This document shows positions 7,447 through 15,981 of a DNA stretch of 35,662 nucleotides, one piece after another (positions within the stretch are counted from its first letter, which is position 1; every line of letters starts with the position of its first letter). The DNA comes from Candidatus Cloacimonadota bacterium (lineage in GTDB: Bacteria > Cloacimonadota > Cloacimonadia > Cloacimonadales > Cloacimonadaceae): assembly GCA_017995405.1 (NCBI GenBank), contig JAGOIY010000004.1, forward strand, positions 1-35,662, written 5' to 3'. Both the position numbers and the translations under genes were made by a program. The notes under the pieces were generated by a model, which was given only the letters and a program-made list of their open reading frames with translations, did no database searches and was not told where the DNA came from.

Positions 7447-7977
7447 TTATCTGATCTCACCCGTGATTTTAAGCCTGGATGGCTGCCAGCCGTTGGAAAT
7501 CAGCCAGTTGGCCATATCGGCCCAGGTATCTTTGTCCATGGTGTTGTTTCTTGCCAGGACCCAAAGGTATTTTCTGCCTGGATCGCTCACCACGGCCCAC
7601 TGATAATTCTCATCCAGCCTCACGATCCAATAATCGCCTGTGAAGGGCCAAAAAAAGCGCACCTTCAGTCTGGCGTTGCTTTTGCTCACGCTCCAGGCCT
7701 TTGCCGTGGCGCGTTTTTTGATCTTCTGGCCTTGCGAATCTTCAAAACAAGTGTTCTTGACGATGATCTTGCCTCGGGCGTCCATGCTGTACTCCGCGGT
7801 GGTGAGACCGCAGTCTTTGGGCTGGAAGCTATTGGGGTAGTAGGCGATTTGAAACCATTTGCCCAGGTAGCGGTTGAGGTCCACGTTTTTTACGGTGGCG
7901 ACGGGGGTGGCCTTTTTGGCAAACAGGCTCACCATGGCGATCAGGGCCACGGCAAGAATGAGCACTATCTTTTTCAT
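7447..7977 (-). CDS. Bacterial lipocalin, exported
   Basis: A 176-residue protein of the Blc-like lipocalin family, which forms an eight-stranded barrel that binds hydrophobic ligands. The signature GxW is seen in LGKWFQIAYYPNSFQ at about residues 40-54, close to the canonical GKWYEIAR motif. The third conserved region is DENYQWAVVSDPGRKYLWVLAR. A signal peptide (MKKIVLILAVALIAMVSLFA) is present, but there is no lipobox cysteine, so a periplasmic soluble form is likely, unlike the E. coli outer-membrane lipoprotein Blc. The start at 7977 is backed by AGGAG seven bases upstream; the frame continues to 8040 without a ribosome site. It appears to be monocistronic. Confidence 0.88.
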   Translation of the reverse strand: MKKIVLILAVALIAMVSLFAKKATPVATVKNVDLNRYLGKWFQIAYYPNSFQPKDCGLTTAEYSMDARGKIIVKNTCFEDSQGQKIKKRATAKAWSVSKSNARLKVRFFWPFTGDYWIVRLDENYQWAVVSDPGRKYLWVLARNNTMDKDTWADMANWLISNGWQPSRLKITGEIR

Positions 7978-8059
7978 TTTAACTCCTGAAAAAAGCTCGT
8001 TGGGATGTAAAACTATCAGAGTGTGACATGGGAAGTCCAAGCTCTCAGCCCTGTGGCGT

Positions 8060-8536
8060 TCATATCAGACGACTCATCCTTCCGCTTTGCGGATCATAAT
8101 GGATAATTTCAGTGCCCGCTTCCCTGAAAAGCTGTTCGGCAAGTTTATCCGGATAAGGATGGGCCACATAGACGGTTCGGATTTCGGCGTTGATGATCAG
8201 ACGGGCGCAAATGCTGCAGGGCTGATGGGTGCAATAGAGCACCGCGTTTCTGGTGCTGGAGCCATTGAGACCAGCCTGGATGATGGCGTTTTGCTCCGCG
8301 TGCACACCCCGGCAGAGTTCATGGTTTTGTCCGGAGGGCACATTCTGTTGTTCCCGCAGGCAACCCACATCGGCGCAATGAGCTATACCTTTGGGACTGC
8401 CGTTGTAGCCGCTGGAGAGTATCTGGTTGTCTTTCACGAGGATAGCGCCTACCTGGCGGCGCAGACAAGTGCTGCGTCTGGCGGCCAGAAGGGCCATTTC
8501 CATGAAGTATTGCTGCCAACTGGGGCGTGTTTCCAT
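8060..8536 (-). CDS. Deoxycytidylate (dCMP) deaminase
   Basis: A 158-residue zinc-dependent cytidine-deaminase fold enzyme, expected to convert dCMP to dUMP for thymidylate synthesis. The catalytic set is visible: HAEQNAI around residue 80 (zinc His plus proton-shuttle Glu) and the PCSIC zinc cysteines around residue 105. The long C-rich loop CADVGCLREQ before the active site is typical of dCMP deaminases and the related ComEB proteins. The start at 8536 was chosen because GGGAG lies seven bases upstream; an in-frame TTG four codons earlier would swallow that site. The gene stands alone and is divergently oriented from the PadR operon. Confidence 0.9.
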   Translation of the reverse strand: METRPSWQQYFMEMALLAARRSTCLRRQVGAILVKDNQILSSGYNGSPKGIAHCADVGCLREQQNVPSGQNHELCRGVHAEQNAIIQAGLNGSSTRNAVLYCTHQPCSICARLIINAEIRTVYVAHPYPDKLAEQLFREAGTEIIHYDPQSGRMSRLI

Positions 8537-8562
8537 TGATTCTCCCAAATCTTTATGAGGTC

Positions 8563-8590
8563 ATAAAAGCAGGGGGGTGATATCTGTCAA
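8563..8590 (-). promoter_or_regulatory. Sigma-70-like promoter for the dCMP deaminase
   Basis: On the minus strand a perfect TTGACA -35 box (complement of 8585-8590) is followed after 16 bases by TTTTAT (complement of 8563-8568), four of six matches to TATAAT. Transcription would begin near 8556, about 20 bases before the deaminase start at 8536. Confidence 0.55.
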
Positions 8591-8658
8591 GCGGGGGCTC
8601 GAGAGGATTTGTATCTGTCTGCATCGCGATCAGATGCGATCGTGTGAGAAAAAAAGAT

Positions 8659-8674
8659 TTGCCAGATATGGCAA
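8659..8674. promoter_or_regulatory. Perfect inverted repeat, candidate operator upstream of padR
   Basis: TTGCCA-GATA-TGGCAA is a perfect 6+6 dyad with a four-base spacer. It lies 27 bases upstream of the TATAAT box of the PadR operon and about 120 bases from the deaminase start. PadR proteins bind dyads in their own promoters, so this is a plausible operator; binding is inferred. Confidence 0.45.
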
Positions 8675-8696
8675 TTATGACTACGTTGACTATGAT

Positions 8697-8711
8697 CCAG
8701 TATAATAGTGG
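8697..8711 (+). promoter_or_regulatory. -10 box embedded in a palindrome, padR operon promoter
   Basis: A perfect TATAAT lies at 8701-8706, inside CCAGTATAATAGTGG, an odd-centred dyad with six of seven pairs matching. No good -35 box is found at normal spacing (TGACTA at 8678-8683 is the best). TTGACT at 8686-8691 is too close. A weak promoter with a repressor site over the -10 would fit autoregulation by the PadR protein encoded just downstream. Confidence 0.5.
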
Positions 8712-8742
8712 AGCAAACAATAATATCGCATAGGAGCTTACC

Positions 8743-9324
8743 ATGTCCAAAGCGCATATGGTCGTGCTGAACTTTCTGAACCGTAAACCCATGTACGGCT
8801 ATCAGATCGGTCAGATTATTGAGCAGCATCGCATGCCGGCCTGGTCCGGCGTGAAGCTGGCTGCCATCTACAAATCCATGCAAAACATGGAAAGGCAGCG
8901 CTATATAAAAGGTGAAGAACAGCGCGAGGGCAACAACCCTCCCCGCACTGTCTATCACATCACGTCCCGGGGAAAGGAACACCTGCGCCAGCTTATCATC
9001 AAGGCCCTCGGTGATGTCCAGAGCTTTCCCACCGACTGGTGGATGGCGCTCTCGCTGGCCAGGAACAGCATCTCCCGGCCAGACATGCTCAACAGCGTGG
9101 AGCTCAGGCTGAAGCACCTCACCCAGGTTGTGATGAAAAAATGCAAGGAAGCGGAACATCTCAATGACCTCGTGGAGGATGAGCGGCCCTTTGTGGCAGA
9201 TGAAGCTCTGATGCTCGGGAAAATGTGGATTAAAGACGAAATCAAGGTGCTGAAGGCACTCCGGCAGGCGATCCAGGATGGCAAATACGATGCCGGCTTT
9301 TATGATCGGGGGGAAGGCAAATGA
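8743..9324 (+). CDS. PadR-family transcriptional regulator
   Basis: A 193-residue DNA-binding protein. Residues 1-85 form the PadR winged helix: MVVLNFLNRKPMYGYQIGQII, then KLAAIYKSMQNMERQRYIKGE (the recognition region) and the wing with RTVYHITSRGKEHLRQLI. The rest, to about residue 175, is largely helical and matches the C-terminal dimerisation domain of Vir-type PadR proteins. The start at 8743 follows TAGGAGCTTACC with a good Shine-Dalgarno. The stop overlaps the start of the TolC-like gene (ATGA at 9321), so the regulator and efflux pump are one translationally coupled operon. PadR-type control of RND or ABC efflux is a common arrangement. The ligand is unknown, and the neighbouring dyads are candidate operators. 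Confidence 0.92.
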   Translation: MSKAHMVVLNFLNRKPMYGYQIGQIIEQHRMPAWSGVKLAAIYKSMQNMERQRYIKGEEQREGNNPPRTVYHITSRGKEHLRQLIIKALGDVQSFPTDWWMALSLARNSISRPDMLNSVELRLKHLTQVVMKKCKEAEHLNDLVEDERPFVADEALMLGKMWIKDEIKVLKALRQAIQDGKYDAGFYDRGEGK

Positions 9325-10688
9325 GACAGATCTGCTTGACGATCCTGCTCCTGACGACGCTTACAGCGCTGTTTTCAAACCCCATTCCCACCAATGCCAG
9401 AGTGATAGACCTCGTGGAAGCGGAAGCCATGGCCCTGCAAAACAATCCTGAATACCAATCCTCCCGGGCCTCCTATGAATCCGCCAGCTGGGCCAGGACC
9501 TCAGCACTATCCGCTTTTCTGCCCAGCCTCAGCCTTGGCGGCACCTGGCTCTATATGGACCCCGCCACCACGGTAAGCACAGCGGGGGGCAGCATCACGC
9601 TCAACAACGATATGCGCACCATCAGCCTCAGCCTTTCCCAGCCTCTGTTTGTGGGCGGCAAGCTCTGGAATGCCTACAAGATAGCCGGGCTGGGAAAAGA
9701 CATTGCCAACACCAGCCTCAAAAACGCGGAACTCAGCCTCAAAACCGGCGTGCTGGCCAAGTATCTGGACCTGCTGCAGCTGAAACAGCTCTACGAAATC
9801 GGCAGAGACGACCTCAACAGCGCTCTGATCAACCAGGAACTAGCCCAGATCAAGCTGGAAAACGGACTCATCACCATGGCCGACTTTCTGAGATTCAAGA
9901 GTCGCGTCGCCTCCAAGGAAGTGAGCTTGCTGCAGAGTACGACGGCGCTGCAGATCGGGCTCAAGGACTTTGCCAACTATCTGGGAGCCCAGGAACCCGT
10001 GGTCCCAGCCCCTCTGGCAGATCCGGAGCAGGATGAGCTGCTGGCAGCCCTCGACGCCATGCAGGCCCCTGCCGTGGAAGTGTTTGTGCAAAAGGCCTCC
10101 GCGCTGGGAACTAAAAGCAACCCCAGTCTGGACATCCTCAAGCAAAGCCTGCAGATTTCCAAACGCGGCACCAGTATCGCCAAGGGCTCCTTTCTGCCCA
10201 CCGTGATGCTCACTGGCAGCAGGCAATACAAGGAAAACGGTATCGACCGCTACGAGTTTTCCACCGCGGACCAGATCATGCTGAACGTCTCCATTCCCCT
10301 GCTGCCTCAGATAGGAAACTACGCTGCCTGGAAGAAAGCGGAATGGGAATACAGGAAAGCCCTCTACGACAGCCAAAACGCGGAGCAGGGCATCGTCCTG
10401 GGGATCGAAGCTGCGGTCTTGAATCTGGTGAGCAGCGCCAAACAGGTGAGGGCCGCCAAGCTCACCCTGGAATACACCCAGGTTACTTATGAGCAACTGC
10501 AGGAACGCTTTAAGCTCAATATGCTCTCCACCCTGGAGCTGCTGGACGCGGAACTGATGCTCTCGTCCACCCGCATGGCTTACACGAACAGCCTCTACAG
10601 CTTTTATAAAAACCGTGGAACTCTGGCCGGTCTGTTGGGCACGGCCGATCCACAAGTGCTCAATAATCTTATCATCAACGCGGAGTGA
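9321..10688 (+). CDS. TolC-family outer-membrane efflux protein
   Basis: A 455-residue outer-membrane channel protein. It has a signal peptide (MRQICLTILLLTTLTALFSNPIP), then the repeated outer-membrane efflux protein architecture: two halves, each with long periplasmic helices and a pair of barrel strands. Recognisable pieces are VDLVEAEAMALQNNPEYQSSRASYESASWA (first helix pair) and SLSLSQPLFVGGKLWNAYKIA (barrel to helix). In the second half the tail LEYTQVTYEQLQERFKLNMLSTLELLDAELMLSSTRMAYTNSLYSFYKNRGTL is seen. Length is normal for the family. It forms the exit duct for the adaptor and RND pump encoded next. The start overlaps the PadR stop by four bases. Confidence 0.9.
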   Translation: MRQICLTILLLTTLTALFSNPIPTNARVIDLVEAEAMALQNNPEYQSSRASYESASWARTSALSAFLPSLSLGGTWLYMDPATTVSTAGGSITLNNDMRTISLSLSQPLFVGGKLWNAYKIAGLGKDIANTSLKNAELSLKTGVLAKYLDLLQLKQLYEIGRDDLNSALINQELAQIKLENGLITMADFLRFKSRVASKEVSLLQSTTALQIGLKDFANYLGAQEPVVPAPLADPEQDELLAALDAMQAPAVEVFVQKASALGTKSNPSLDILKQSLQISKRGTSIAKGSFLPTVMLTGSRQYKENGIDRYEFSTADQIMLNVSIPLLPQIGNYAAWKKAEWEYRKALYDSQNAEQGIVLGIEAAVLNLVSSAKQVRAAKLTLEYTQVTYEQLQERFKLNMLSTLELLDAELMLSSTRMAYTNSLYSFYKNRGTLAGLLGTADPQVLNNLIINAE

Positions 10689-10690
10689 AG

Positions 10691-11767
10691 ATGAAACCCA
10701 GATATATAGTCATTAGCGTCATAATGGTCCTGCTGCTGGCCCTGAGTGCCTGCGGAAAAAAAGCCAAAGCCCCCACAGACAAACAAGATGAGCGTCCCGT
10801 CGTGATCGTGGAAGAGCTGGCACTGAGAGACCTGGATGAGTACGTGAGCGTCTCCGGCAAGCTGGAAGGCATCACCGATATCACCATGAGCAGCGAGGCC
10901 AGCGGCCGCATCCTGCAGCTTTACAAGAAATTGGGTGACAGAGTGGCCAAAGGCGAACGTATCGGTCAGGTGGAAAACGACGCCCTGAGACTGCGTCTGG
11001 AGCAGGCGGAAGCGGCTTTGGTATCAGCTCAGTCCAGTTTTGACAACGCTCAGAAGAACCTCAGCTATGCCGAAACCGCCTGGCAGCGCAAGTTGATTTC
11101 CCAGGCGGAATACAACAGCGCTATGGCAGCCTTCAAAGGTGCCAAAGCAGGACTGGACGGCGCCAAAGCGGGGGTGGAATCTGCCTCCCAGGCTGTGAGA
11201 GGATCTTATCTCAGCGCTCCGGAAGCGGGGGTGATTTCCAATCTGCTGGTGGCAGCGGGCCAATACATCGCTCCCGGTACCCCAGTAGCATCGATCACCA
11301 ATGCCAGCCGGCTTATTCTCAAAACCGGGGTGGGAGAATCCCAGATTTCCAAGATCAAACAAGGCCAGGCGGTGGAACTCAGCTATCCCGGGATGGAAGA
11401 GAGCTTCAAAGGCCAGGTGAGGGGGTTTGGCATCCGGCCGGTCCAGAGCGGCAACACCTATCCCATCGAGATTGAGACATCGGGAGGGGGCAAACTGCTG
11501 CCTGGTATGGTGGTTAGCGCCCGCATCCTCAGCACCCGCTACAAAGATCTGCTCTACACCCCCATCACCAACGTTGTCAACGAGTTTGGCAAAAACTATG
11601 TCTACATCGTAGATGCCGCCACCCGGGCCCAGAAAATGGAAGTCACGCTGGGACGCGTGATCGGCGAGAATGTGGAGATCCTCAGCGGACTGCAGGCAGG
11701 CGACAAGGTGGTGACCAGCGGCGCGGACAACCTGGAATCCGGAACTCCCGTGCAGATCAGAGGATAG
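10691..11767 (+). CDS. RND efflux periplasmic adaptor lipoprotein
   Basis: A 358-residue membrane-fusion protein. The lipoprotein signal is clear: IVISVIMVLLLALSAC, with lipobox LSAC at about residue 20, so it is anchored by lipid. Lipoyl halves occur around ITMSSEASGRILQLYKKLGDRVAKGERIGQVEND and SAPEAGVISNLLVAAGQYIAPGTPV. These bracket a short helical hairpin (EQAEAALVSAQSSFDNAQKNL). Beta-barrel and membrane-proximal domains follow, around GQAVELSYPGMEESFKGQVRG and VILSGLQAGDKVVTSGADNLESG-type sequence. The ATG at 10691 with GGAG five bases upstream is preferred to the GTG at 10685. It sits three bases after the TolC-like stop and nine before the RND gene. Confidence 0.92.
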   Translation: MKPRYIVISVIMVLLLALSACGKKAKAPTDKQDERPVVIVEELALRDLDEYVSVSGKLEGITDITMSSEASGRILQLYKKLGDRVAKGERIGQVENDALRLRLEQAEAALVSAQSSFDNAQKNLSYAETAWQRKLISQAEYNSAMAAFKGAKAGLDGAKAGVESASQAVRGSYLSAPEAGVISNLLVAAGQYIAPGTPVASITNASRLILKTGVGESQISKIKQGQAVELSYPGMEESFKGQVRGFGIRPVQSGNTYPIEIETSGGGKLLPGMVVSARILSTRYKDLLYTPITNVVNEFGKNYVYIVDAATRAQKMEVTLGRVIGENVEILSGLQAGDKVVTSGADNLESGTPVQIRG

Positions 11768-11776
11768 GTAAACATA

Positions 11777-14700
11777 ATGTCTGTATCCGAAACTGCCCTG
11801 AAATATTCCATCCTGGTCAACATGCTCACTCTGGGCATCCTGATCTTTGGATTGATCTCGATGGTAAATATGCCCCGGGAAGAATTTCCCGCGGTGGATT
11901 TTGGCCAGACCCTGGTGATTGTGGTCTATCCCGGTGTTTCACCTGCCGAGATGGAGCAGCTGGTGATGCGCAAACTGGAAGTGGAACTGGCCGACCTCGA
12001 CGACCTCGATTACATCACCGGTAGCGCTGAAGAAGGCAGAGTGATGCTGAGAGTCGTCTTCGACACCAGTGTGAGCTCAGAGACGGCTTTCGACCGCGTC
12101 AGCCGTGAATTGAACAAAGTCACCGATCTCCCGGACGATGCCATGGACCCCATCGTGATCAGGCTCAACATGCGTGAAGTAAATCCCATCGCCCAAGTCG
12201 TGGTCGGGGGAGACAAGTACGACGCTCTGGCCCTCAGAGACATCTCCGAAGACCTCAAAGACGGCCTGCTCACCGTGAGCAACATTTCCAAAGCCGAGCT
12301 GGTGGGCGCGCGGGAGCGCCAGGTCTGGGTGGATGTAGATCAAGCCAGAATGGATGCCTACGGCCTCACGCTTTCAGATCTCTCAGCCGCACTGCAGGGA
12401 CGCAATCTCAATATCCCCGGCGGCACCAGCAAGTTTGGCAAGATCGAATTTCTGGTGCGCACCCTGGGCGAGTTTGATTCGATCGAAGAGCTGGGCTCGA
12501 TGATCGTGCAGTCCGATGCCGGTGGAAGGTCCATCCGTCTGGATGAAGTATCCGCCGTGAGAGATACGCTCCAAAAGCCGGAAACCATTGCCAGGCTCAA
12601 CGGCAGTGAATCGATCAGCATCTTCCTCTATAAAAAGGGAGACGGCAACATCATCAGCGTCATGAAAGAAGTCCGCCAGTATATCGACAACTTCAAGCGC
12701 GGCTTTCCGGGCCTGGACGTGAGCGTCCGCAACGACGGCTCCATAGATGTCCGCAACGGGATCAACGCGCTGGGCACCAATGCCATTATCGGTATTCTGC
12801 TGGTATTTCTGGCCCTCTTCTTCTTCCTGGGCTGGAGAAACGCGCTGCTGGCCTCATTTGGCATTCCGCTCAGTCTGCTGATCACCTTTATCGTAGTGCC
12901 GCTCTTTGACGTCACCCTCAACAACCTCACCATCTTCGGCATGATCATCGTGGTGGGAATGGTGGTGGACAACGCTATCGTGGTCCTGGAAAACATTCAT
13001 CGGCTCAGAGAAGAGGGATACTGCCACAAAGATTCCATCACCCTGGGAGTCAATCAGGTGATCTCGCCGGTGTTCTCTTCCACGCTTACCACTATATCGG
13101 CCTTTATGCCTCTGCTGCTGCTGGGAGGCGTGATGGGAGCGTTTCTGGGCGTGTTTCCCATCGTGGTCTCCGTGGCCCTGCTGGGATCATGGTTTCAGAG
13201 CATGGTGGTGCTGCCCAACAACGTGTATCAGTTTGGACGCGGTCTGCCCACCGGCCAGGATCGCACCACCCGGCTGATCGCTCCGTTTGTGGAGAGATAC
13301 AAGCAAATCCTCACCAAGGTGCTGAAACATCGTCAGATAGCCATCTGGAGCTCGGTGGGGATGCTGCTGCTCTCTTTCCTGGTCCTGGGTTCCGGGGCGA
13401 TTCGCTTTGAATTCTTCCCCTCCAGCCAGTCTCAGACCATCCAACTGCAGATGCAGACTCCTGTAGGCACCACCCTCGCCGAGACGGAAGCCGTCGTCTC
13501 TCAGGTGGAAGATTTTATCATGAACATGCCGCAGAAAGAGGACGTCGATTTTGTGGTGGGCAACGTGGGTGCCATCGGTGGAGAGGGCATGCGGGAAGTG
13601 GCCACCAACAACGCTCAGGTCAACATCGATCTGGTGGACCAAGATGAGATGAAATACACTCACGACGATATCCGCGGCGCGATCCGCAAGTTCATGGACA
13701 AGCTGCCCGGCGTGTATTCCTACAAATTCGGGGCCGGCCAGGCCGGTCCTCCTGTCGGCAGCGATGTGGATCTCCGTGTCGTGGGCGACGATCTGGAACG
13801 TCTCACCTATATCTCGGAGGAGATCAAAGCCGTCCTTAAAGGCATCCCTGGCGTGGTGGACATCGACGACAGCTTCGGCAAAGGCAAAAAAGAGGTGAAG
13901 ATCATCCCGAACCAGACCAAGCTCTCTATGAACGGGCTCAGCGTGGCTCAGATCGCCAGCACCGTCAGAATGGCCAGCACGGGTATGGAAGTGAGCAAAT
14001 TCCGCGGCAGCGGAGTGGATGAGTATCCCCTCATCGTCAAGCTGCAGGATCGCTACACCGAAGAGCTGGAAAATCTCAAAAACCTCAAGATCAGGACTCG
14101 CATGGGTGAGATGATCGCCATTAGGGACCTGGCGGAGTTTGAGATTGCCACCTCCCTCTCCCGGATCGAGCACCGCGACCAGAGAAGGGAGCTCAGCGTC
14201 ACCGCGGCCGCGGGTACATATAACAAAGGCGGCAAGCAGGTGAAACGCAGCGCTTCCGAGATCAACTCCCTGCTCTTCGGTGGTGGGATCAGCCGTGAGC
14301 AAGGTCTTCTGTCAGATTTTGATCAACGCTTCCCGGGTTATACCATCACCGCCGGGGGCGTTCAGGAAGAGCAACGCAAGAGCTATTCTTCTCTGGGCTG
14401 GCTGTTCTTGCTGGCTCTGCTGCTCATCTTCACCATCCTGGCCTCTCAGTTCCGCAGCTATGTACAGCCCCTCATCGTGATGATGACCATTCCCTTTGCC
14501 TTCATTGGGGTGATTTTGGGTCTCCTGGTGACGGGACTGCCCTTCTCGCTCAACACCATGATCTCCGTGGTGGCGCTGGCGGGAGTGGTGGTCAACAACG
14601 CCATCATCCTGATCGATTTTATCAACCAGGAACGCGAAAAAGGGGCCGACCGCTGGCACGCCATTCTCAACAGCGGGGCGGTGAGGCTGAGGCCAATCCT

Positions 14701-14947
14701 GCTCACCACAGCTACCACCGTGGCCGGAATGCTGCCGCTGGTGTTTTCCGGAGACCCTTCCGCGCAAGCCTGGAGACCGCTGGCCGTAAGCTTCACCTTT
14801 GGGCTGGTGTTCTCCTCTGTCATCACCCTCTTTATCATCCCGGTGATCTACAGCATGGTGGATTCCTTCTTTGGCCGGTTTAAGATGACCCGCTTCACCG
14901 AGCACCTCAAATTCACCGAGGCCATCGAGTGTAAGACAGACGAATAA
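11777..14947 (+). CDS. RND-family efflux pump, AcrB/HAE type
   Basis: A 1056-residue inner-membrane proton-driven exporter with the full duplicated RND layout: TM1 at about 10-30, a large periplasmic porter region to about 335, TM2-TM6 at 338-470, TM7 near 525, the second porter/docking loop to about 865, and TM8-TM12 at 875-1030. Conserved FFLGWRNALLASFGIPLSLL and TM4 VVGMVVDNAIVVLENIHR are evident. At the TM4 proton relay D398 is kept, but the second acid is N399. In TM10, residues 940-941 are Asn-Asn where AcrB has Lys-Asn. That Asp-Asn/Asn-Asn pattern occurs in other RND subfamilies. It completes the PadR/TolC/adaptor operon and is followed by a strong terminator. The substrate is unknown. 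Confidence 0.93.
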   Translation: MSVSETALKYSILVNMLTLGILIFGLISMVNMPREEFPAVDFGQTLVIVVYPGVSPAEMEQLVMRKLEVELADLDDLDYITGSAEEGRVMLRVVFDTSVSSETAFDRVSRELNKVTDLPDDAMDPIVIRLNMREVNPIAQVVVGGDKYDALALRDISEDLKDGLLTVSNISKAELVGARERQVWVDVDQARMDAYGLTLSDLSAALQGRNLNIPGGTSKFGKIEFLVRTLGEFDSIEELGSMIVQSDAGGRSIRLDEVSAVRDTLQKPETIARLNGSESISIFLYKKGDGNIISVMKEVRQYIDNFKRGFPGLDVSVRNDGSIDVRNGINALGTNAIIGILLVFLALFFFLGWRNALLASFGIPLSLLITFIVVPLFDVTLNNLTIFGMIIVVGMVVDNAIVVLENIHRLREEGYCHKDSITLGVNQVISPVFSSTLTTISAFMPLLLLGGVMGAFLGVFPIVVSVALLGSWFQSMVVLPNNVYQFGRGLPTGQDRTTRLIAPFVERYKQILTKVLKHRQIAIWSSVGMLLLSFLVLGSGAIRFEFFPSSQSQTIQLQMQTPVGTTLAETEAVVSQVEDFIMNMPQKEDVDFVVGNVGAIGGEGMREVATNNAQVNIDLVDQDEMKYTHDDIRGAIRKFMDKLPGVYSYKFGAGQAGPPVGSDVDLRVVGDDLERLTYISEEIKAVLKGIPGVVDIDDSFGKGKKEVKIIPNQTKLSMNGLSVAQIASTVRMASTGMEVSKFRGSGVDEYPLIVKLQDRYTEELENLKNLKIRTRMGEMIAIRDLAEFEIATSLSRIEHRDQRRELSVTAAAGTYNKGGKQVKRSASEINSLLFGGGISREQGLLSDFDQRFPGYTITAGGVQEEQRKSYSSLGWLFLLALLLIFTILASQFRSYVQPLIVMMTIPFAFIGVILGLLVTGLPFSLNTMISVVALAGVVVNNAIILIDFINQEREKGADRWHAILNSGAVRLRPILLTTATTVAGMLPLVFSGDPSAQAWRPLAVSFTFGLVFSSVITLFIIPVIYSMVDSFFGRFKMTRFTEHLKFTEAIECKTDE

Positions 14948-14965
14948 CCTCTGCAACTAATAACT

Positions 14966-15007
14966 CAAGCGCCTCTCATACTGGTCCGGGAGGCGCTTGC
15001 CGTTTTT
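14966..15007 (+). terminator. Intrinsic terminator of the efflux operon
   Basis: A perfect 10-bp stem, CAAGCGCCTC (14966-14975) with 14990-14999, has a 14-base loop and is followed after three bases by TTTTT (15003-15007). It starts 18 bases after the RND stop codon. Confidence 0.85.
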
Positions 15008-15193
15008 ACAGGACTATGTGAGGTGCCGGCTGAAGAGCTGGCGTGAAAGCAGTATATTTACGCCCTTTGCGCACAGGCCAGGAAGAGAAAATACAGCTTC
15101 CAAACACGCTCTTTTTTTATAAATAACGTGCTTCTCATGACATTCATCCTGATTATAATATCATAATCTTATTATATGCTTTAGGAGTCTATT

Positions 15194-15718
15194 ATGGCAT
15201 ACCCGGCACCGGATTCAGATCCCTGCGGCGCCTTCTGCGATCATTACAAACCAAGGCGCAAGCTTGAGGCAAAGATCAGGCAAAACCTTGCCCAGGGAGA
15301 AATCCCCCGCGGTATGGGCTACTTCTATCCGAAAACCTTCAGTTATTCAGCCCCAATCCTGGGCTTGATGATCGGAGTGTATGTCTTCAACGCGTTCGCA
15401 AGCTATCTGGGCGTCAGTGAAATCCAGGCCTTAGGGATTCTTATCCCGGTTATGGCACTGATGTTGTTTCTGGTTTTTCGGGGCCGGAGAGTTATTCTAG
15501 TCACTGATCACCGTCTGTTGTTCATAGGTCCCGGCCGAAAAGGCTTGCCAAGAGACGTCGCCATCCAGTCCGTTAACAGTGCTGCCATGAAAGGCTCCAC
15601 GCTGAAACTGGAGATCGACGGCAGGAAAGAATCCTGGACGGTGGACAACTATTCATCGCTTGTCTGGAAAAAAAGCCGCCGGCAGGAGTTTGTAGAGGCA
15701 ATCCATCAACTCAGGTGA
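15194..15718 (+). CDS. Small two-helix membrane protein with PH-like domain
   Basis: A 174-residue protein, family not firmly recognised. About 50 polar residues, including DPCGAFCDHYKPRRKLEAKI, precede two transmembrane helices at roughly residues 51-72 (SAPILGLMIGVYVFNAFASYL) and 78-96 (IQALGILIPVMALMLFLVF). A soluble domain follows with alternating strands: RRVILVTDHRLLFIGPGRKG, DVAIQSVNSAAMKGSTLKLEIDGRKESWTV, then a terminal helix. The strand-turn pattern 'ILVTDHRLLFI' resembles bacterial PH-like / YcxB-type domains, which is inference only. AGGAG lies upstream of the ATG. The AT-rich stretch 15121-15185, with TATAAT at 15154-15159, is a probable promoter region. The gene stands alone between the efflux terminator and a hairpin element. 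Confidence 0.7.
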   Translation: MAYPAPDSDPCGAFCDHYKPRRKLEAKIRQNLAQGEIPRGMGYFYPKTFSYSAPILGLMIGVYVFNAFASYLGVSEIQALGILIPVMALMLFLVFRGRRVILVTDHRLLFIGPGRKGLPRDVAIQSVNSAAMKGSTLKLEIDGRKESWTVDNYSSLVWKKSRRQEFVEAIHQLR

Positions 15719-15810
15719 TAGCGGCATCGCTTCGGCAGTTTTACCGCCTTCAGAATACATGTCCCTCTATTGACGGTAAATTAGAGCAGCCTCATTATTC
15801 GCTTATCCTT

Positions 15811-15897
15811 GCTTAGTCACCCGCCGTTGAGATGCCGGGCGCTCTCCGGCGAAAAAGGCGGGAGAGCGCACGGCATCTCAACGGCGGGTGACTAAGC
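15811..15897. repeat. 87-bp hairpin: 37-bp near-perfect inverted repeat
   Basis: The left arm 15811-15847 and right arm 15861-15897 are complementary at 36 of 37 positions. The only mismatch is G at 15838 against A at 15870. The loop is 13 bases (15848-15860). With a one-base bulge the stem extends further (TCCT before, AGGA after). It lies between two convergent genes, the 174-residue membrane protein and the Sel1 protein. No T run follows on either side and the stem is far longer than usual for a terminator, so a palindromic mobile or repetitive element is more likely. Confidence 0.8.
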
Positions 15898-15981
15898 AGG
15901 AGTATGGTGAGCCTGACGGACAGGTATATCGAATGGTAGCGTATCTCTTCGCTTGCATCGGTGAAGGAGGACCAGGATTAT

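Noticed and set aside
8686-8706. TTGACT plus TATAAT as a standard padR promoter
   Set aside because: The spacing between the hexamers is nine bases, too short for a normal sigma-70 promoter.
13187-14302. 371-codon minus-strand frame within the RND pump gene
   Set aside because: Histidine- and aspartate-rich translation typical of antisense shadows; the RND frame is unambiguous.
15811-15897. Bidirectional intrinsic terminator
   Set aside because: It is correctly placed between convergent genes, but the stem is far too long and lacks a T run on either strand; kept as a repeat element instead.
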